Shown here in pieces: positions 17,587 to 27,319 of a stretch of DNA of 64,000 nt. A program made the position numbers and the translations under genes. The notes under the pieces were generated by a model. That model saw only the letters and a list, made by a program, of their open reading frames with translations, was not told the DNA's origin and ran no database searches. Origin of the DNA: CAVPDG01 sp963702535 (GTDB lineage Bacteria > Chloroflexota > Anaerolineae > Anaerolineales > UBA4823); assembly GCA_963702535.1 (NCBI GenBank), contig CAVPDG010000022.1:186001-250000 (forward strand), read 5' to 3'. Numbering within the stretch: position 1 is the stretch's first letter; every line of letters starts with the position of its first letter.

Positions 17587-19117
17587 ATGATGACGCGCAC
17601 CGGCACGCTCACCCGGCTTGTCTCAGGTCTTTGCTTGCTGGCTTGCTTCCTCGCCGGCTGCGGCGCCGCGCCGGATATCACTACCCCGGCGACTTTGCCC
17701 ATAGAACCGGTCCAGCCATCCCCTACCTTTCTTGCTACCCAGGCTCCGGTCACCGCACACACCCCTTCTCAGGCAGATGCAACCCTGGATACGGGCACTC
17801 CCACCCCGACCCTTCTGCCTCTGCCGAAATACACCCTGACATCCACGCTCGATTATGCCGCACATCACCTGGTCACCGCCGAGCAAATCGTTTATACCAA
17901 CCGCACCGGTGAGACGCTAGAAGAGCTGGCGTTGATGATCCCTCCCCTGGATTTCCCGGGCGTCTTCACGCTCCAGCAAATGGCGTGGGAAGACGGCAAT
18001 CCGGTGGAGGGCAGCAGCTTGCAGGGCAGCCGCATGGAGGTGCCTTTGCGAGCGTCTCTCCCCCCAGGCGAGGCTGTGGAGCTGCACATCTCTTATGAGA
18101 TCCAGCTCCCATCGCCCACCCCTTCGGCGGAAGTTCGCCCCATCCCCTTTGGCTACACAGCCCGCCAGACCAACCTGGTCGATTGGTACCCGTTCGTGGC
18201 GCCATACGTCCCGGGAGAGGGCTGGCTGGCGCACCAGCCTGGCTACTTCGGCGAGCACCTGGTCTACGAAGATTCCGATTTCCAGGTCAATCTCCGTCTG
18301 CAGGGCGATCTGCCAGATATGACCGTCGCCGCCAGCGCGCCGGAGACGAAAGATGGGGATTGGCGCCGTTACACCCACCCGGCGGCGCGCAATTTCGCCT
18401 GGTCGGTCAGCCCACAGTACCAGGTTGCCGAGACCAGCGTTGGAAACACCAAAGTTCTCAGCTATTTCTTCCCATATCACCAATCTGCCGGCGAAGCAGC
18501 GTTACAAACCACCGCCGATGCCCTGGCTCTCTACAACGAAAAATTTGGCGAATACCGGCGCCCCGCTCTGAGCGTCGTGGAAGCCGATTTTCTGGACGGG
18601 ATGGAATATGATGGGCTTTACTTCCTGAGCAACGGCTTCTACAACCTTTACCAGGGCACGCCCGGGGAGTATCTGGTGACGATCGCCGCGCATGAGACAG
18701 CCCATCAGTGGTTTTACGGGGCAGTTGGCAACGACCAGGCGCTCGAGCCCTGGCTGGACGAGGCTTTGTGCACCTACGCCGAGCGCCTGTATTTCGAAAA
18801 CCTGCACCCCGAAGCCCTGGATTGGTGGTGGAACTACCGTATCCAGTATTACCAGCCATCCGGCTGGGTAGACAGCACGATATACAACTCTCAGGGCTAC
18901 CGGGTATACCGGGACGCCGTTTATCTGAATGGCGCCCTGTTCCTGGAAGATTTACGCACCTTGATGGGCGACAATGCTTTTTTTGCTTTTCTGCGCAGTT
19001 ATGTTACCGAGAAATATGGCCAGATCGCTACCCGAGACAGATTTTTTCACGCAGGTAGACCAGTTCACATCAGCCGATACCAGTACTCTATTGAAGGAAT
19101 ATTTTTCGAAGCCATAA
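17587..19117 (+). CDS. M1-family metallopeptidase lipoprotein, one frameshift
   Basis: About 510 residues. A signal peptide with lipobox LAGC (Cys near residue 25) predicts a lipoprotein facing outward. A beta-rich N-terminal domain is followed by the M1 catalytic core: GMEYDG (the GAMEN-like exopeptidase motif), HETAHQW (zinc HExxH) and a downstream Glu in EALCTYAERL. M1 enzymes remove N-terminal residues from peptides. Near the end a run of six T (19042-19047) shifts the frame; with five T the sequence continues FFTQVDQFTSADTSTLLKEY and ends at 19117, a natural M1 C-terminus. The uncorrected frame runs on into the origin region to 19230. Confidence 0.9.
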
Positions 19118-19178
19118 AGTTATTCTCCCATAATTGGAGTGTATTAATTAATAGTAGTCTTAGTAGGGGCTGGGGATA

Positions 19179-19187
19179 TGTGGATAA
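19179..19187 (-). other. DnaA box, perfect consensus
   Basis: TGTGGATAA on the plus strand, the complement of TTATCCACA. It adjoins the GC cluster and TAG triplets. Confidence 0.8.
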
Positions 19188-19437
19188 CTTGCCGGAAGGC
19201 AAGGATTTGCCCCCACATGCAGGTCTTTAAAGAGTGAGTGCTGGATATATGGGGGAGGAGCCGCTCGATTTTATCCCATGCCAGGCTTGGAGAACATGCG
19301 AATAGTTAACCCCCCGGAATCCCCGAAAAACGCTTAAAGCCAGTAATTCGGGCTGTCTCAGGCATACCCCCATATATAGGGGGAGCCTTCCAGTCAAAAG
19401 TCGCACAAAAGAGCGAGTTTTCCCCAGTTTACCCGGT

Positions 19438-19446
19438 TTATCCACA
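19438..19446 (+). other. DnaA box, perfect consensus
   Basis: TTATCCACA on the plus strand, 21 bases start-to-start from the next box. Confidence 0.8.
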
Positions 19447-19458
19447 GTTTTCAACCGG

Positions 19459-19467
19459 TTATCCACA
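19459..19467 (+). other. DnaA box, perfect consensus
   Basis: TTATCCACA on the plus strand, in phase with the box at 19438. Confidence 0.8.
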
Positions 19468-19575
19468 GGTTGGAAAGCTTTGCGCTTAATCTACGTTCTC
19501 ACCCATACCCCCATATATGGGGTCTTTCCGGGCAGGTTGTATCTGTAAGGAGAGGACATTCTCCTGGTAAGCCTC

Positions 19576-19604
19576 TTGACTCGCGCGGGTTGTTAGACTA
19601 TAAT
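19576..19604 (+). promoter_or_regulatory. Strong sigma-70-type promoter of the ArsR/MFS/OsmC operon
   Basis: TTGACT (19576-19581), a 17-base spacer and a perfect TATAAT (19599-19604). The -10 lies inside the TTAGAC palindrome, so a bound regulator would block it. Confidence 0.85.
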
Positions 19605-19641
19605 CTAATTAGATAATAGTCTAACTTAGACCGGTGTCTAA
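19593..19641. promoter_or_regulatory. Palindromic operator array (TTAGAC...GTCTAA)
   Basis: A 32-bp near-perfect palindrome (19593-19624, two mismatched positions) starts TTAGACTA and ends TAGTCTAA, with ATCTAATTAGAT in its centre. A second site, TTAGAC-N4-GTCTAA, follows at 19626-19641. It overlaps the -10 box and start site. The ArsR regulator encoded downstream is the obvious candidate to bind it. Confidence 0.8.
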
Positions 19642-19661
19642 TTAGCCATAGGAGGCATCCA

Positions 19662-19886
19662 ATGGAAGAGCGAGATCATTATCTATACCGGCAGTATCAC
19701 CAACGTCTGCTTGAAATTGCCGCCGCTGAGCGCCTGGCGCACAGTGCTCAAGTGCGCTCACCTGGAAGGCTGGATCGCCTGATAGAATATTTCGGCGATC
19801 TGTTGATTTCCCTGGGTCAGAAAATGAAGAACCATGCCCTGAAAGACGAGGTTGTAGCTCCTGATCTGTCCGGTGAATGTGTATGA
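19662..19886 (+). CDS. Small conserved protein (74 aa), first gene of the ArsR operon
   Basis: A 74-residue polar protein, mainly helical in appearance (YLYRQYHQRLLEIAAAERLA), ending EVVAPDLSGECV. No known domain is recognised and no membrane segment or metal motif is evident; a single Cys lies two residues from the end. A perfect AGGAGG ribosome-binding site is 6 bases upstream. Its stop overlaps the regulator's start (ATGA at 19883-19886), so it is coupled to the ArsR gene and controlled by the same operator. It may act with the regulator, but this is only inferred from position. Confidence 0.7.
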   Translation: MEERDHYLYRQYHQRLLEIAAAERLAHSAQVRSPGRLDRLIEYFGDLLISLGQKMKNHALKDEVVAPDLSGECV

Positions 19887-20952
19887 GCGCATCGCCGGCC
19901 ATTTCCTGGGATTTCGGGACGGCTTACGACTTGTTTATGAGCCTGGAAGTCTTGCACGATCCGGATTACTACGGATTGCGCGCTTCCTGGGCGGCGGGCG
20001 TCCGCTCGCGCCTTGCGCCGGATGAGCGAAAGCTCTTGGAAGATCTGCATGGTTTCTTATGGGTGCCCTTGCACTGGCTCCATACCCTGCCTGCGCCCAA
20101 AGACGCCGCCACTGCGTTGTGGGCGCTGCGCCAGGTCCCCCCTGTTGAGCGGCCGCGTGTTTAATCAACTTCGATGAGTTATGCAACGAGCCCGGTATCG
20201 AAGATACTCTTAAGAAAGTCATCGAAACCCGCACCTGGGATCAAAGCGACCTGGAATTGCTCAAGAAATGTCACATGGGCAAAAAGCACGCTAAATCCGG
20301 CGAGGGTCTGGCAACCTACCTGAATTGGTTGGCTCGCCCTGACGAGCTGGGCGAGCTCTACCTTTCGGCTGTGCAATCGTACTACCAGGCATTTTTTGCG
20401 GAAGAGGAAAAGCGCATTGCTCCCGTACTGCGCCGCGGCTTGGCGCATGCCCAGGAGCTGGCAAGCCAGTTGCCCCTCGCCGATCTGCTGGTAGAGCTGA
20501 CGCAGGGCGTCCATTTCGAGTCCCCGTTCAAAGAGTCCAGCCTCGTCCTGGTGCCGGGGTACTGGAACACACCCTTTGTCATCTTCCCGAAGATCGGTCC
20601 GGACGCCATGTTGCTGCTTTTTGGCGTGCGCCCGCCGCACATGTCCTTGGTCCCGGGGGAACAGGTGCCAGATTCGCTGCTCTTAGTGCTCAAAGCCATG
20701 GCGGATCCCACGCGCCTGAAGATCATGCGCTATTTGAGCGGAGAATCCCTGACGCCCACCGAGATAGCCCGCCGCCTGCGCTTGCGCCCGCCAACGGTCA
20801 CTCACCACCTGAGCGCCCTGCGCCTGGCAGGACTGGTACACCTTTCTCTGGATCAATCTGGTGAAAAGCGTTACGCCGCCCGCCTGGAGGCAATCTCAGC
20901 CTCCTGTGCTCAGCTAGTAGATTTCCTGACCCAGGAAAGCCCCGAAAATTGA
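19883..20952 (+). CDS. ArsR-family transcriptional regulator with long N-terminal domain, one frameshift
   Basis: About 356 residues after correction. The C-terminal ~90 residues are an ArsR winged helix (LKAMADPTRLKIMRYLSGES ... RPPTVTHHLSALRLAGLV). The N-terminal ~250 residues form an all-helical domain (SWDFGTAYDLFMSLEVLHDP) typical of a DUF5937-like subgroup. The frame breaks near 20160, where GTGTTTAATC needs one extra T to give RVLINFDELCNEPG. The ATG at 19883 overlaps the previous stop; ATG 19877 is an alternative. It probably represses its own operon by binding the TTAGAC palindromes. No metal-binding Cys cluster of classical ArsR is seen. Confidence 0.82.
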
Positions 20953-20961
20953 TTTAGTCTT

Positions 20962-22235
20962 ATGCTCCGGTCGAATAAGGCGGGCTCGATATTAAGAGTA
21001 TTCTAGCCGGGTCGGCGCGTTCAGACCAAACGCACGCTATTACCTATTAAGCGTGATGATCACGGGCGCGGCGATGGGTGTCTACCGCCTGCTGTTCAAC
21101 TTTTACGCCCTCAGCCTGGGTTACAACGAGGCTCTCCTGGGTAACCTGGTCACCGTCAGCAGCCTGACCGCGCTGCTGGCTGCCTTGCCCATGGGATACC
21201 TGTCTGACCTGATCGGCAGAAAGGCCTCCCTGGTCATTTCAGGTCTCCTGCTCTCCGCCTCGATCACCGTGATCGTCTTTTGGCAGGGCACCTTCATTTT
21301 GTATGCGATGAATGTGCTCTTAGGCTTGGGTCAGAGCCTGGCAGCGGTGACCAACGCACCGTTCTTGATGGAGAACAGCGGCGAGCAGGAGCGCACCTAC
21401 CTTTTCAGTTTCTCCATGGGCTTGCAAATGGCGATGGCCTCGGTCGGCAATTGGATTGGAGGCTACCTGCCTACCTGGGTCGCCCAGCTGCGCGGCGTTT
21501 CATCCACCAGCAGCATGGCTTATGCCGGGGCTTTGCTGGTCATTGCGCTTGTCCTTGCCATCGGCGTCATCCCCCTCTTCTTGCTGCGCCTGCCGGCGTT
21601 GCAACGCACAGAGCGCTCCGTCTTCGCCCCGCTGTCTTACGCCGCCAAACAGCCCGTGCTGCTGACCAAGCTGATCCTGCCCATGCTGATCACCTCGATC
21701 GGCGCCGGGATGATCATGCCTTTCATGAATGTGTTCTTCCGCCAGGTTTACCACCAGCCCGATCCCGGTGATCGGCACATTGTTCGCCTGGGGCTCTCTC
21801 GCTATGGGGATCGGTCTGCTCATCGCCCCGCCGCTGGCAGAGCGCATGGGTAAGATCCAGCTGGTCGTGGTCACCCAGGCGCTTTCGATCCCCTTCCTGA
21901 TCATCCTCGGCTTTGCTCCGCTGTTCTGGATGAGCGCCCTGGCGTATTACGTCCGCCTGGCGTTGATGAACATGAGCAGCCCGGTTTACCAGACCTTCGT
22001 GATGGAGCACGTCGAGCCGTCTGCCCGCGCCACCGTCGCCAGCCTGGTGAGCATGGCATGGAATTTCGGCTGGGCGTTCAGCCCTTCCATCAGCGGCTGG
22101 CTGCAGGTGAATTACGGCTTCGCTCCGCCTTTCATCGGCACAATCATGCTGTACACAATCTCCATCGTTCTTTATTGGGCTTTCTTCTGGCGCGGGGAAA
22201 AGAACCCCCGAACTGTGCCCATCCCCGGCGATTGA
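20962..22235 (+). CDS. MFS transporter, two frameshifts
   Basis: About 424 residues and 12 membrane helices after correction. Reading starts MLRSNKAGSILRVF at 20962; the frame shifts near 21003 and continues SRVGAFRPNARYYLLSVMIT, then again near 21765 (VYHQPDP to PVIGTLFAWGSLAMGIG). The MFS signature GYLSDLIGRKASLVISG lies after helix 2. Both breaks fall between strongly conserved stretches and need one base each. It starts 9 bases after the ArsR gene, so it is the operon's transporter and may export the compound sensed by ArsR. Substrate unknown. If uncorrected, two ORFs appear (21053-21853 and 21729-22235). Confidence 0.82.
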
Positions 22236-22345
22236 GCCGCTTTGTAACCTCTCCGCCTGAACTGCATCAAAAGAACGGATGCACAAAGATCATTCCCTGT
22301 TGGAAGACAGGCTAAAAAATTAGTCATTTGAGGAGATTAGATACG

Positions 22346-22744
22346 ATGGAGATGCTCATCGATTTTCCCGGCGGGTCGCGCGTAGACGCCCACTTTGGCA
22401 CGTTCACCATCCAAACAGACCAGCCGCCGGCAGCCTCAGCGCCGACCCCGTTTGCCACTTTTCTGGCTTCTCTCGGCACCTGCGCGGGGATTTATGTCCT
22501 GGGCTTCTGCCAGCAGCGCGGCTTGCCCAGCGAGGGCATCCGCATCGTGCAGCGCATGCACACCGATCCCGCGACCGGCATGGTTGGCAAGATCGACCTG
22601 GAAATCCAGGTGCCGCCCTCCTTCCCGGAAAAATATTTGCCCTCCCTGGTGCGCGCCGCCGAGCTGTGCGCAGTTAAGAAGCACATGGAGTATCCGCCAG
22701 AGTTTGATGTTCATACCCAGGTCGTCTCGGCTCAGGCAGCCTGA
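22346..22744 (+). CDS. OsmC-family protein
   Basis: A 132-residue OsmC-type protein with the two expected Cys-containing segments, FLASLGTCAGIYV and AAELCAVKKHM. In this family these thiols reduce organic hydroperoxides, although some members have other roles. A GAGGAG site (22330-22335) lies 10 bases before the ATG at 22346; a TTG at 22328 is in frame but inside the ribosome-binding site. It is the last gene of the ArsR-controlled operon, about 110 bases after the MFS gene, and is followed by a very strong terminator. Its presence suggests the operon answers a redox-active or thiol-reactive signal. Confidence 0.85.
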   Translation: MEMLIDFPGGSRVDAHFGTFTIQTDQPPAASAPTPFATFLASLGTCAGIYVLGFCQQRGLPSEGIRIVQRMHTDPATGMVGKIDLEIQVPPSFPEKYLPSLVRAAELCAVKKHMEYPPEFDVHTQVVSAQAA

Positions 22745-22762
22745 TCATTGCAAGATACCTAT

Positions 22763-22803
22763 AAAAAAGTACAGGACGTTCACAACCCGTCCTGTACTTT
22801 TTT
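22763..22803. terminator. Bidirectional terminator between OsmC and glgC
   Basis: A perfect 16-bp stem (22763-22778 with 22788-22803) and a 9-base loop, with an A-run before and a T-run after. It serves the OsmC operon and the converging glgC gene. Confidence 0.9.
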
Positions 22804-22823
22804 TCGCTGAATTTCTCGTCCGG

Positions 22824-24076
22824 CTAATCGGGACCGATGGTTGTCCCCGGGAACAGGATGGTGTCCTTGGGGATGACCACCACGCCATCCTGCACCACCC
22901 AGCTGCTCTCTTCCAGGTTCGTGCCGCGGCGGGTAGGAGCGTATCACCACACCTTCGCCAATGCGCACGTTTTTATCGAGGATGGCGCCTTCGATATCAC
23001 AGTTGGGACCGATTCCCAGCGGGATGCCGGGAGCGTCTGTCGGGGCAAAATAGTCTGCGCCCATGAAGATCGTCCGATTCATGCGCACCCCTTTGGCGAC
23101 GTGACCGCGCAAACCCACGATGGAATCGTTGATCACCGAGCTGTGAATCTGGCAGCCATCTGCCAGCAGGACGTTGTGCAGCGTGGCGCCGTCGATCACC
23201 GATCCTGGCAGGTAGCGCGGCCGGGTATAGATCGGGCGCACCGGGTCATAAAAGTTGAAGGGCGGGTTTGGCAGGGTCAGGCTCAGGTTGGTCTCGTAGA
23301 ATGAGCGGATTGTCCCGATATCCTCCCAGTATCCATCGAAATCGAATCCCATCACCCGCCGGCTGCTGATGGCGTTCGGAATGATCTGCCCGCCGAAGTC
23401 CTCAAAGGTAGAGCTTTCCAGCAGGTCGACCAGCACATCGGTTTTGAAGAAGTAGATTCCCATCGAACCCAGGTAGGGTCTTTCAGGTTCCTCCCGGCTG
23501 ACGAACTGCGCCAGCACATCCGGGTCGCGCGGCTTTTCCACGAACGCCAGGATGCGTTGGGCGGCGTTGCGTTTCAACAAGCCAAAGCGCGCCTGCTTCC
23601 TGGGCAGCAATCGGCGTGACGGCGACCGTGATATCCGCCTGGTTTTTCCAGTGGAACTCTGCCATGGTGGCGTAATCCATGCGGTACAGGTGGTCGCCCG
23701 CCAGGATCAATACATACTCGGCTTGTGCTGCCTTGATCTCTGTAAGCTGTTTGCGCACTGCGTCTGCCGTGCCCTGGTACCAGTCGGTGCTGCGCGGGGT
23801 CTGCTCAGCCGCCAGGATCTGAACCCAGCCGTTATGGAAGTCGTCGAAGGAATAGGTGTGCGTGATATGGCGGTGCAGCGACGCCGAATTGAATTGGGTC
23901 AGCACGGCGATGTGATTGATGCCCGAATTGATGCAGTTGCTGATGGGTACGTCGATCAGCCGGTATTTCCCGGCAATGGGTACGGCGGGCTTGGCGCGCA
24001 TGCGCGTCAGCGGGTACAGCCGCTTGCCAACGCCGCCGCCCAGGATGACCGCCAGCACGTTATTGAGAGAGGACAT
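22824..24076 (-). CDS. glgC: Glucose-1-phosphate adenylyltransferase, two frameshifts
   Basis: About 417 residues after correction, the usual GlgC length. It makes ADP-glucose for glycogen. Visible features: GGGVGKRLYPLTRMRAKPAVP (nucleotide-binding loop, near residue 12), LAGDHLYRMDY, FVEKP, GYWEDIGTI and the C-terminal left-handed helix (ILDKNVRIGEGVVI). The frame breaks near 23590 (AAQEAG to RFGLLKRNAA, one extra base) and near 22933 (RSYP to RGTNLEESSWVV, one extra base); the natural end is ILFPGTTIGPD with stop at 22824-22826. AGGAGC precedes the ATG at 24076. No glgA or glgB is nearby. Confidence 0.92.
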
Positions 24077-24163
24077 GGGGCTTGCTCCTGGTGAAACAGT
24101 GGAGGATCATTCAAACACCACAGCCCTCTCGGGGCTGAGAGGGCGTGTGCTATAATCGCTGTG

Positions 24164-24245
<82 letters not shown>

Positions 24246-24256
24246 TTTCTGGGTAA

Positions 24257-24285
24257 AGTATAATCAAACACTGCATGCCGGTCAA
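24257..24285 (-). promoter_or_regulatory. Promoter of tRNA-Leu
   Basis: On the minus strand TTGACC (24280-24285), a 17-base spacer and TATACT (24257-24262), starting transcription about 5 bases upstream of the mature tRNA. Confidence 0.75.
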
Positions 24286-24318
24286 GATCAGCAATCCTGC
24301 CTTCTTAAGAGTTCCCCT

Positions 24319-25390
24319 ATGCGCCTTGGAATTATTGGACTTCCGCAATCCGGAAAAACAACCATCTTCAATGCCCTGACGCGCGGCAACCAGCCGACCA
24401 CGATGAGCGGGGGGCGGGTCGAAGTGCATACCGCCGTGGTCGATGTGCCCGACCCGCGTGTGGACCGTCTCTCCAGCCATGTTTCACCCTGAAAAGACCA
24501 TCTACGCCAAGGTGACCTATGCCGATATCGCCGGGCTGGAAGGCGGCTCCGCCAAGAGCGGCATCTCCGGCTCGCTGCTCAACCAGCTCACCCAAATGGA
24601 TGGATTTGTCCACGTTGTACGCTGCTTTACCGAAGCCAATGTGCCCCACCCGGCGGGGGGCGTCGACCCGTTGCGCGATATCGCCGCCATGGACGCCGAG
24701 CTGCTGCTCAATGACTTGATCGCCGTCGAGCGCAAGCAGGAGCGCCTGGCTGAAGAGCGCAAGAAAGGCGGCGGGCGTGACAGCGCCCTGATCGACCGCG
24801 AGGTTGCTCTATTCGAGAAGCTGGCAGCTTCCCTGGCGCACGAAGAGCCTCTGCGGTTGCTAGACCTCTCGCTCGAAGAAGAGCGCCTGCTCTCCGGCTT
24901 TGGCTTCTTAACCCGCAAACCCGTCCTGCTGCTGTTGAACCTCTCCGAAGGTCAGGAGCCTCCAGCGGTGGAATATGCTTACCCGCGCAGCCGGCTGGTT
25001 GCCCTGCAAGGCAAGCTGGAGATGGATATCTCCCAGTTGCCTGCGGATGAAGCCGAGGTCTTCATGGCTGAGTACGGCATCCAGGAGCTGGGGTTGCTCA
25101 AGGTGATCCACCTGTCTTACGAGCTGTTGGGCTTGCAGTCGTTCTTCACGGTTGGTGAAGACGAGGTGCGCGCCTGGACGGTTCGCCGCGGGGCGAATGC
25201 CTATGAAGCCGCAGGGGAGATCCATTCCGATTTGCAGAAAGGTTTCATCCGCGCTGAAGTGGTCTCTTATGAAGACCTGGTGACACTCGGCGGCTTGAGC
25301 GAGGCGCGCGGCAAGGGCAGGCTGCGCCTGGAGGGCAAGGAATATATCCTCCAGGATGGGGAGATCATGCACGTCCGTTTCAACATCTAA
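24319..25390 (+). CDS. ychF: Redox-regulated ATPase/GTPase YchF (OLA1 family), one frameshift
   Basis: About 357 residues after correction. It begins MRLGIIGLPQSGKTTIFNAL (P-loop at residues 8-15). The frame shifts near 24476 (DRLSS to RLSAMFHPEKTIYAKVTY, one extra base). The C-terminal TGS-type domain, FFTVGEDEVRAWTVRRG with HSDLQKGFIRAEV, is the YchF signature. YchF binds the ribosome and is linked to stress responses. The start at 24319 is internal to a longer ORF that would read through the tRNA gene on the other strand, which is implausible. Between the P-loop and the TGS domain is a coiled-coil segment around residues 120-160 (ERKQERLAEERKK). Confidence 0.92.
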
Positions 25391-25465
25391 GTACAAACAC
25401 TTCGGGTATAATCGCTTTTGCAGGTTATTTCCCACAAACTATATCCACAATAAAGAGAGCCATTT

Positions 25466-27247
25466 ATGACCCAAACCTATACCCTTTCTGGCTGGAGCCT
25501 TGCAGATCTTTTTCCGTCGCAGGATAGCCCGGATACCCAGGCAGCTTTCGACCGGCTGGAAGCTGAGGTCGGGCAATTTGAAAGCTGGCGCCAGCAACTC
25601 GTCCCCGGCATCAGCGACCTCGCTTTCATGCAGATTGTCAAGGATTACGAGAAGATCACCAACCAGGCATACCGCATTTACGGGTTTGCCAACCTGATGT
25701 TCGCTTCGGATACCCAGGACCAGGCGGCGACTGCCTTCCTGGGGCGCGTTGAGCAGTTTATGGCTACCCTGCAAAATCGCACCCTGTTCTTCAGCCTGTG
25801 GTGGAAGGATATCGACGCCGATAACGCCGCTCGGCTGATGGCTGCCTGCGGAGATTACCGCTACTGGTTGGAGGAGATGCGCCACTTCAAGCCGCATACC
25901 CTCACCGAAGCGGAAGAGAAGGTGGTCAACATCAAGAACGTCACTGGCGGCAATGCCTTGCGCAATCTCTACGATTCGATCACCAACCGTTACGTCTTCA
26001 GAATAGAAGTGGACGGCGAGGTGCAGGAAATGACGCGGGGCGAGCTGATGGTCTACGCCCGCCACCACGCACCCGAGCTGCGCGCCGCGGCTTACCGGGA
26101 GCTTTACCGGGTCTATGCCCAGGATGGTCCCATCCTGGGGCAGATGTACCAGGCGCTGGTGCGCGATTGGCGCAACGAGCAGGTGGACTTGCGCCATTTC
26201 AGCAGCCCCATCTCCTCCCGCAACCTGGCAAACGATATTCCGGATGAGGTGGTGAATACCCTTCTTGAAGTCTGCGAGCGCAACGCCGCCGTCTTCCAGC
26301 GCTACTTTCGCCTGAAAGCGCGCTGGCTGGGGGTGGATCGCATCCGCCGCTACGATATCTACGCTCCGGTTGCCCGGTCTGACAAAGAGTATGCGTTTTC
26401 AGACGCTGCCGGGATGGTCATCGATTCCTTCCGTGAGTTTGTCCCGCAGATCGCCGCCATGGTGCAGCGGGTCATCGACGAGCAGCACCTGGATAGCGAG
26501 GTGCGCAAGGGCAAGCAGAGCGGGGCTTTTTGCTACAGCGTGGCGCCCGAGCTTGCTCCCTGGGTGCTGGTCAATTACCAGGGACGTCCGGATGATGTGG
26601 CCACCCTGGCGCACGAGATGGGGCATGCCATTCATTCCATGCTCGCCTCCGACCATACCCTCTTCACCTTCCACTCTTCCCTGCCCCTGGCGGAGACGGC
26701 TTCTACATTCGGTGAAATGATCCTCATCGATCGCCTGCTGGCTCAAGAGAGCGATGAGAATGTGCGCCGCGACCTGCTCTTCCGCCAGGTGGATGACGCC
26801 TACGCCACCATTATGCGCCAGGCTTTCTTTGCCCTCTTCGAGCGCCAGGCGCACGAGATGGTCAATCAGGGCGCTACGGTGGACGAGCTGGCGGATGCCT
26901 ATCTGCAAAACCTGAAGGTGCAGTTTGGCGACGCCGTGGAGTTGAGCGACGAGTTCCGCTGGGAGTGGGTATCGATCCCGCACATCTACCAGTATCCCTT
27001 CTACGTTTATGCCTACACTTTCGGGCAGCTCCTGGTGCTCTCCCTCTACCAGCAATACAAAGCCGAGGGCGAGGCGTTCAAGCCGCGCTACTTGAAGATC
27101 CTGTCGTCGGGCGGCTCGCAAGCGCCGGCAAAGATCCTCGCCGAAGCCGGCATCGATATCTACAGCGCCGCATTCTGGCAGGGCGGCTTCGATGTGATCG
27201 CCCGGCTGCTGGACCAGCTCGAAGCGCTGCCTGTACAGAAGAGCTGA
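25466..27247 (+). CDS. pepF: M3-family oligoendopeptidase (PepF/PepB type)
   Basis: A 593-residue, intact M3 metallopeptidase. The zinc motif AHEMGHAIHS puts His383 and His387 as ligands with Glu384 as catalyst; the third ligand Glu lies in ETASTFGEM. The N-terminal half is the helical oligoendopeptidase F domain. It is cytosolic and cuts medium-length peptides. A TATAAT at 25407-25412 upstream is a possible promoter element. The gene is followed by a strong hairpin at 27271-27303. Length and motifs are typical. Confidence 0.94.
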   Translation: MTQTYTLSGWSLADLFPSQDSPDTQAAFDRLEAEVGQFESWRQQLVPGISDLAFMQIVKDYEKITNQAYRIYGFANLMFASDTQDQAATAFLGRVEQFMATLQNRTLFFSLWWKDIDADNAARLMAACGDYRYWLEEMRHFKPHTLTEAEEKVVNIKNVTGGNALRNLYDSITNRYVFRIEVDGEVQEMTRGELMVYARHHAPELRAAAYRELYRVYAQDGPILGQMYQALVRDWRNEQVDLRHFSSPISSRNLANDIPDEVVNTLLEVCERNAAVFQRYFRLKARWLGVDRIRRYDIYAPVARSDKEYAFSDAAGMVIDSFREFVPQIAAMVQRVIDEQHLDSEVRKGKQSGAFCYSVAPELAPWVLVNYQGRPDDVATLAHEMGHAIHSMLASDHTLFTFHSSLPLAETASTFGEMILIDRLLAQESDENVRRDLLFRQVDDAYATIMRQAFFALFERQAHEMVNQGATVDELADAYLQNLKVQFGDAVELSDEFRWEWVSIPHIYQYPFYVYAYTFGQLLVLSLYQQYKAEGEAFKPRYLKILSSGGSQAPAKILAEAGIDIYSAAFWQGGFDVIARLLDQLEALPVQKS

Positions 27248-27270
27248 GCTTGTTGATTCGTGAAATTCCC

Positions 27271-27303
27271 GTGCGACGCACAAGTTTACCTTGTGCGTCG
27301 CAC
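27271..27303 (+). terminator. Strong hairpin between pepF and the next gene
   Basis: A perfect 14-bp stem (27271-27284 with 27290-27303) and a 5-base loop (TTTAC). No T-run follows, so it may be a weak terminator or an mRNA-stabilising element rather than a full stop. Confidence 0.55.
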
Positions 27304-27319
27304 ATGTCTTAAGGAAATT

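Larger units (their letters stand above)
19245..19522. repeat. Three copies of a CCCCCATATAT motif
   Basis: Copies: ATATATGGGGG at 19245-19255 (half site); CCCCC-ATATATA-GGGGG at 19367-19383 (imperfect palindrome); CCCCCATATATGGGG at 19508-19522 (containing a perfect 14-bp palindrome). Spacing is 120-140 bases. They flank the DnaA boxes and do not match a site I recognise. Confidence 0.7.
19121..19530. other. Candidate chromosomal replication origin (oriC)
   Basis: This gene-free stretch holds three perfect DnaA boxes (TTATCCACA): 19179-19187 on the minus strand, and 19438-19446 and 19459-19467 on the plus strand, the last two exactly 21 bases apart (two helical turns). Beside the first box, an AT-rich segment (19121-19165) contains TAA/TAG triplets (TTAATAGTAG, then TAGTAG) followed by a GC cluster and the box, the layout of a DnaA-trio unwinding element. 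Three copies of a CCCCCATATAT motif lie around the boxes. A perfect parS is 18 kb away. The dnaA and dnaN genes are not in the window, so the call rests on the site structure. Confidence 0.68.

Noticed and set aside
19118..19230. Extension of the M1 peptidase ORF to 19230
   Set aside because: The extra residues follow a T6 run, are not M1-like, and cover the AT-rich origin region; the alternative frame gives a natural C-terminus at 19117.
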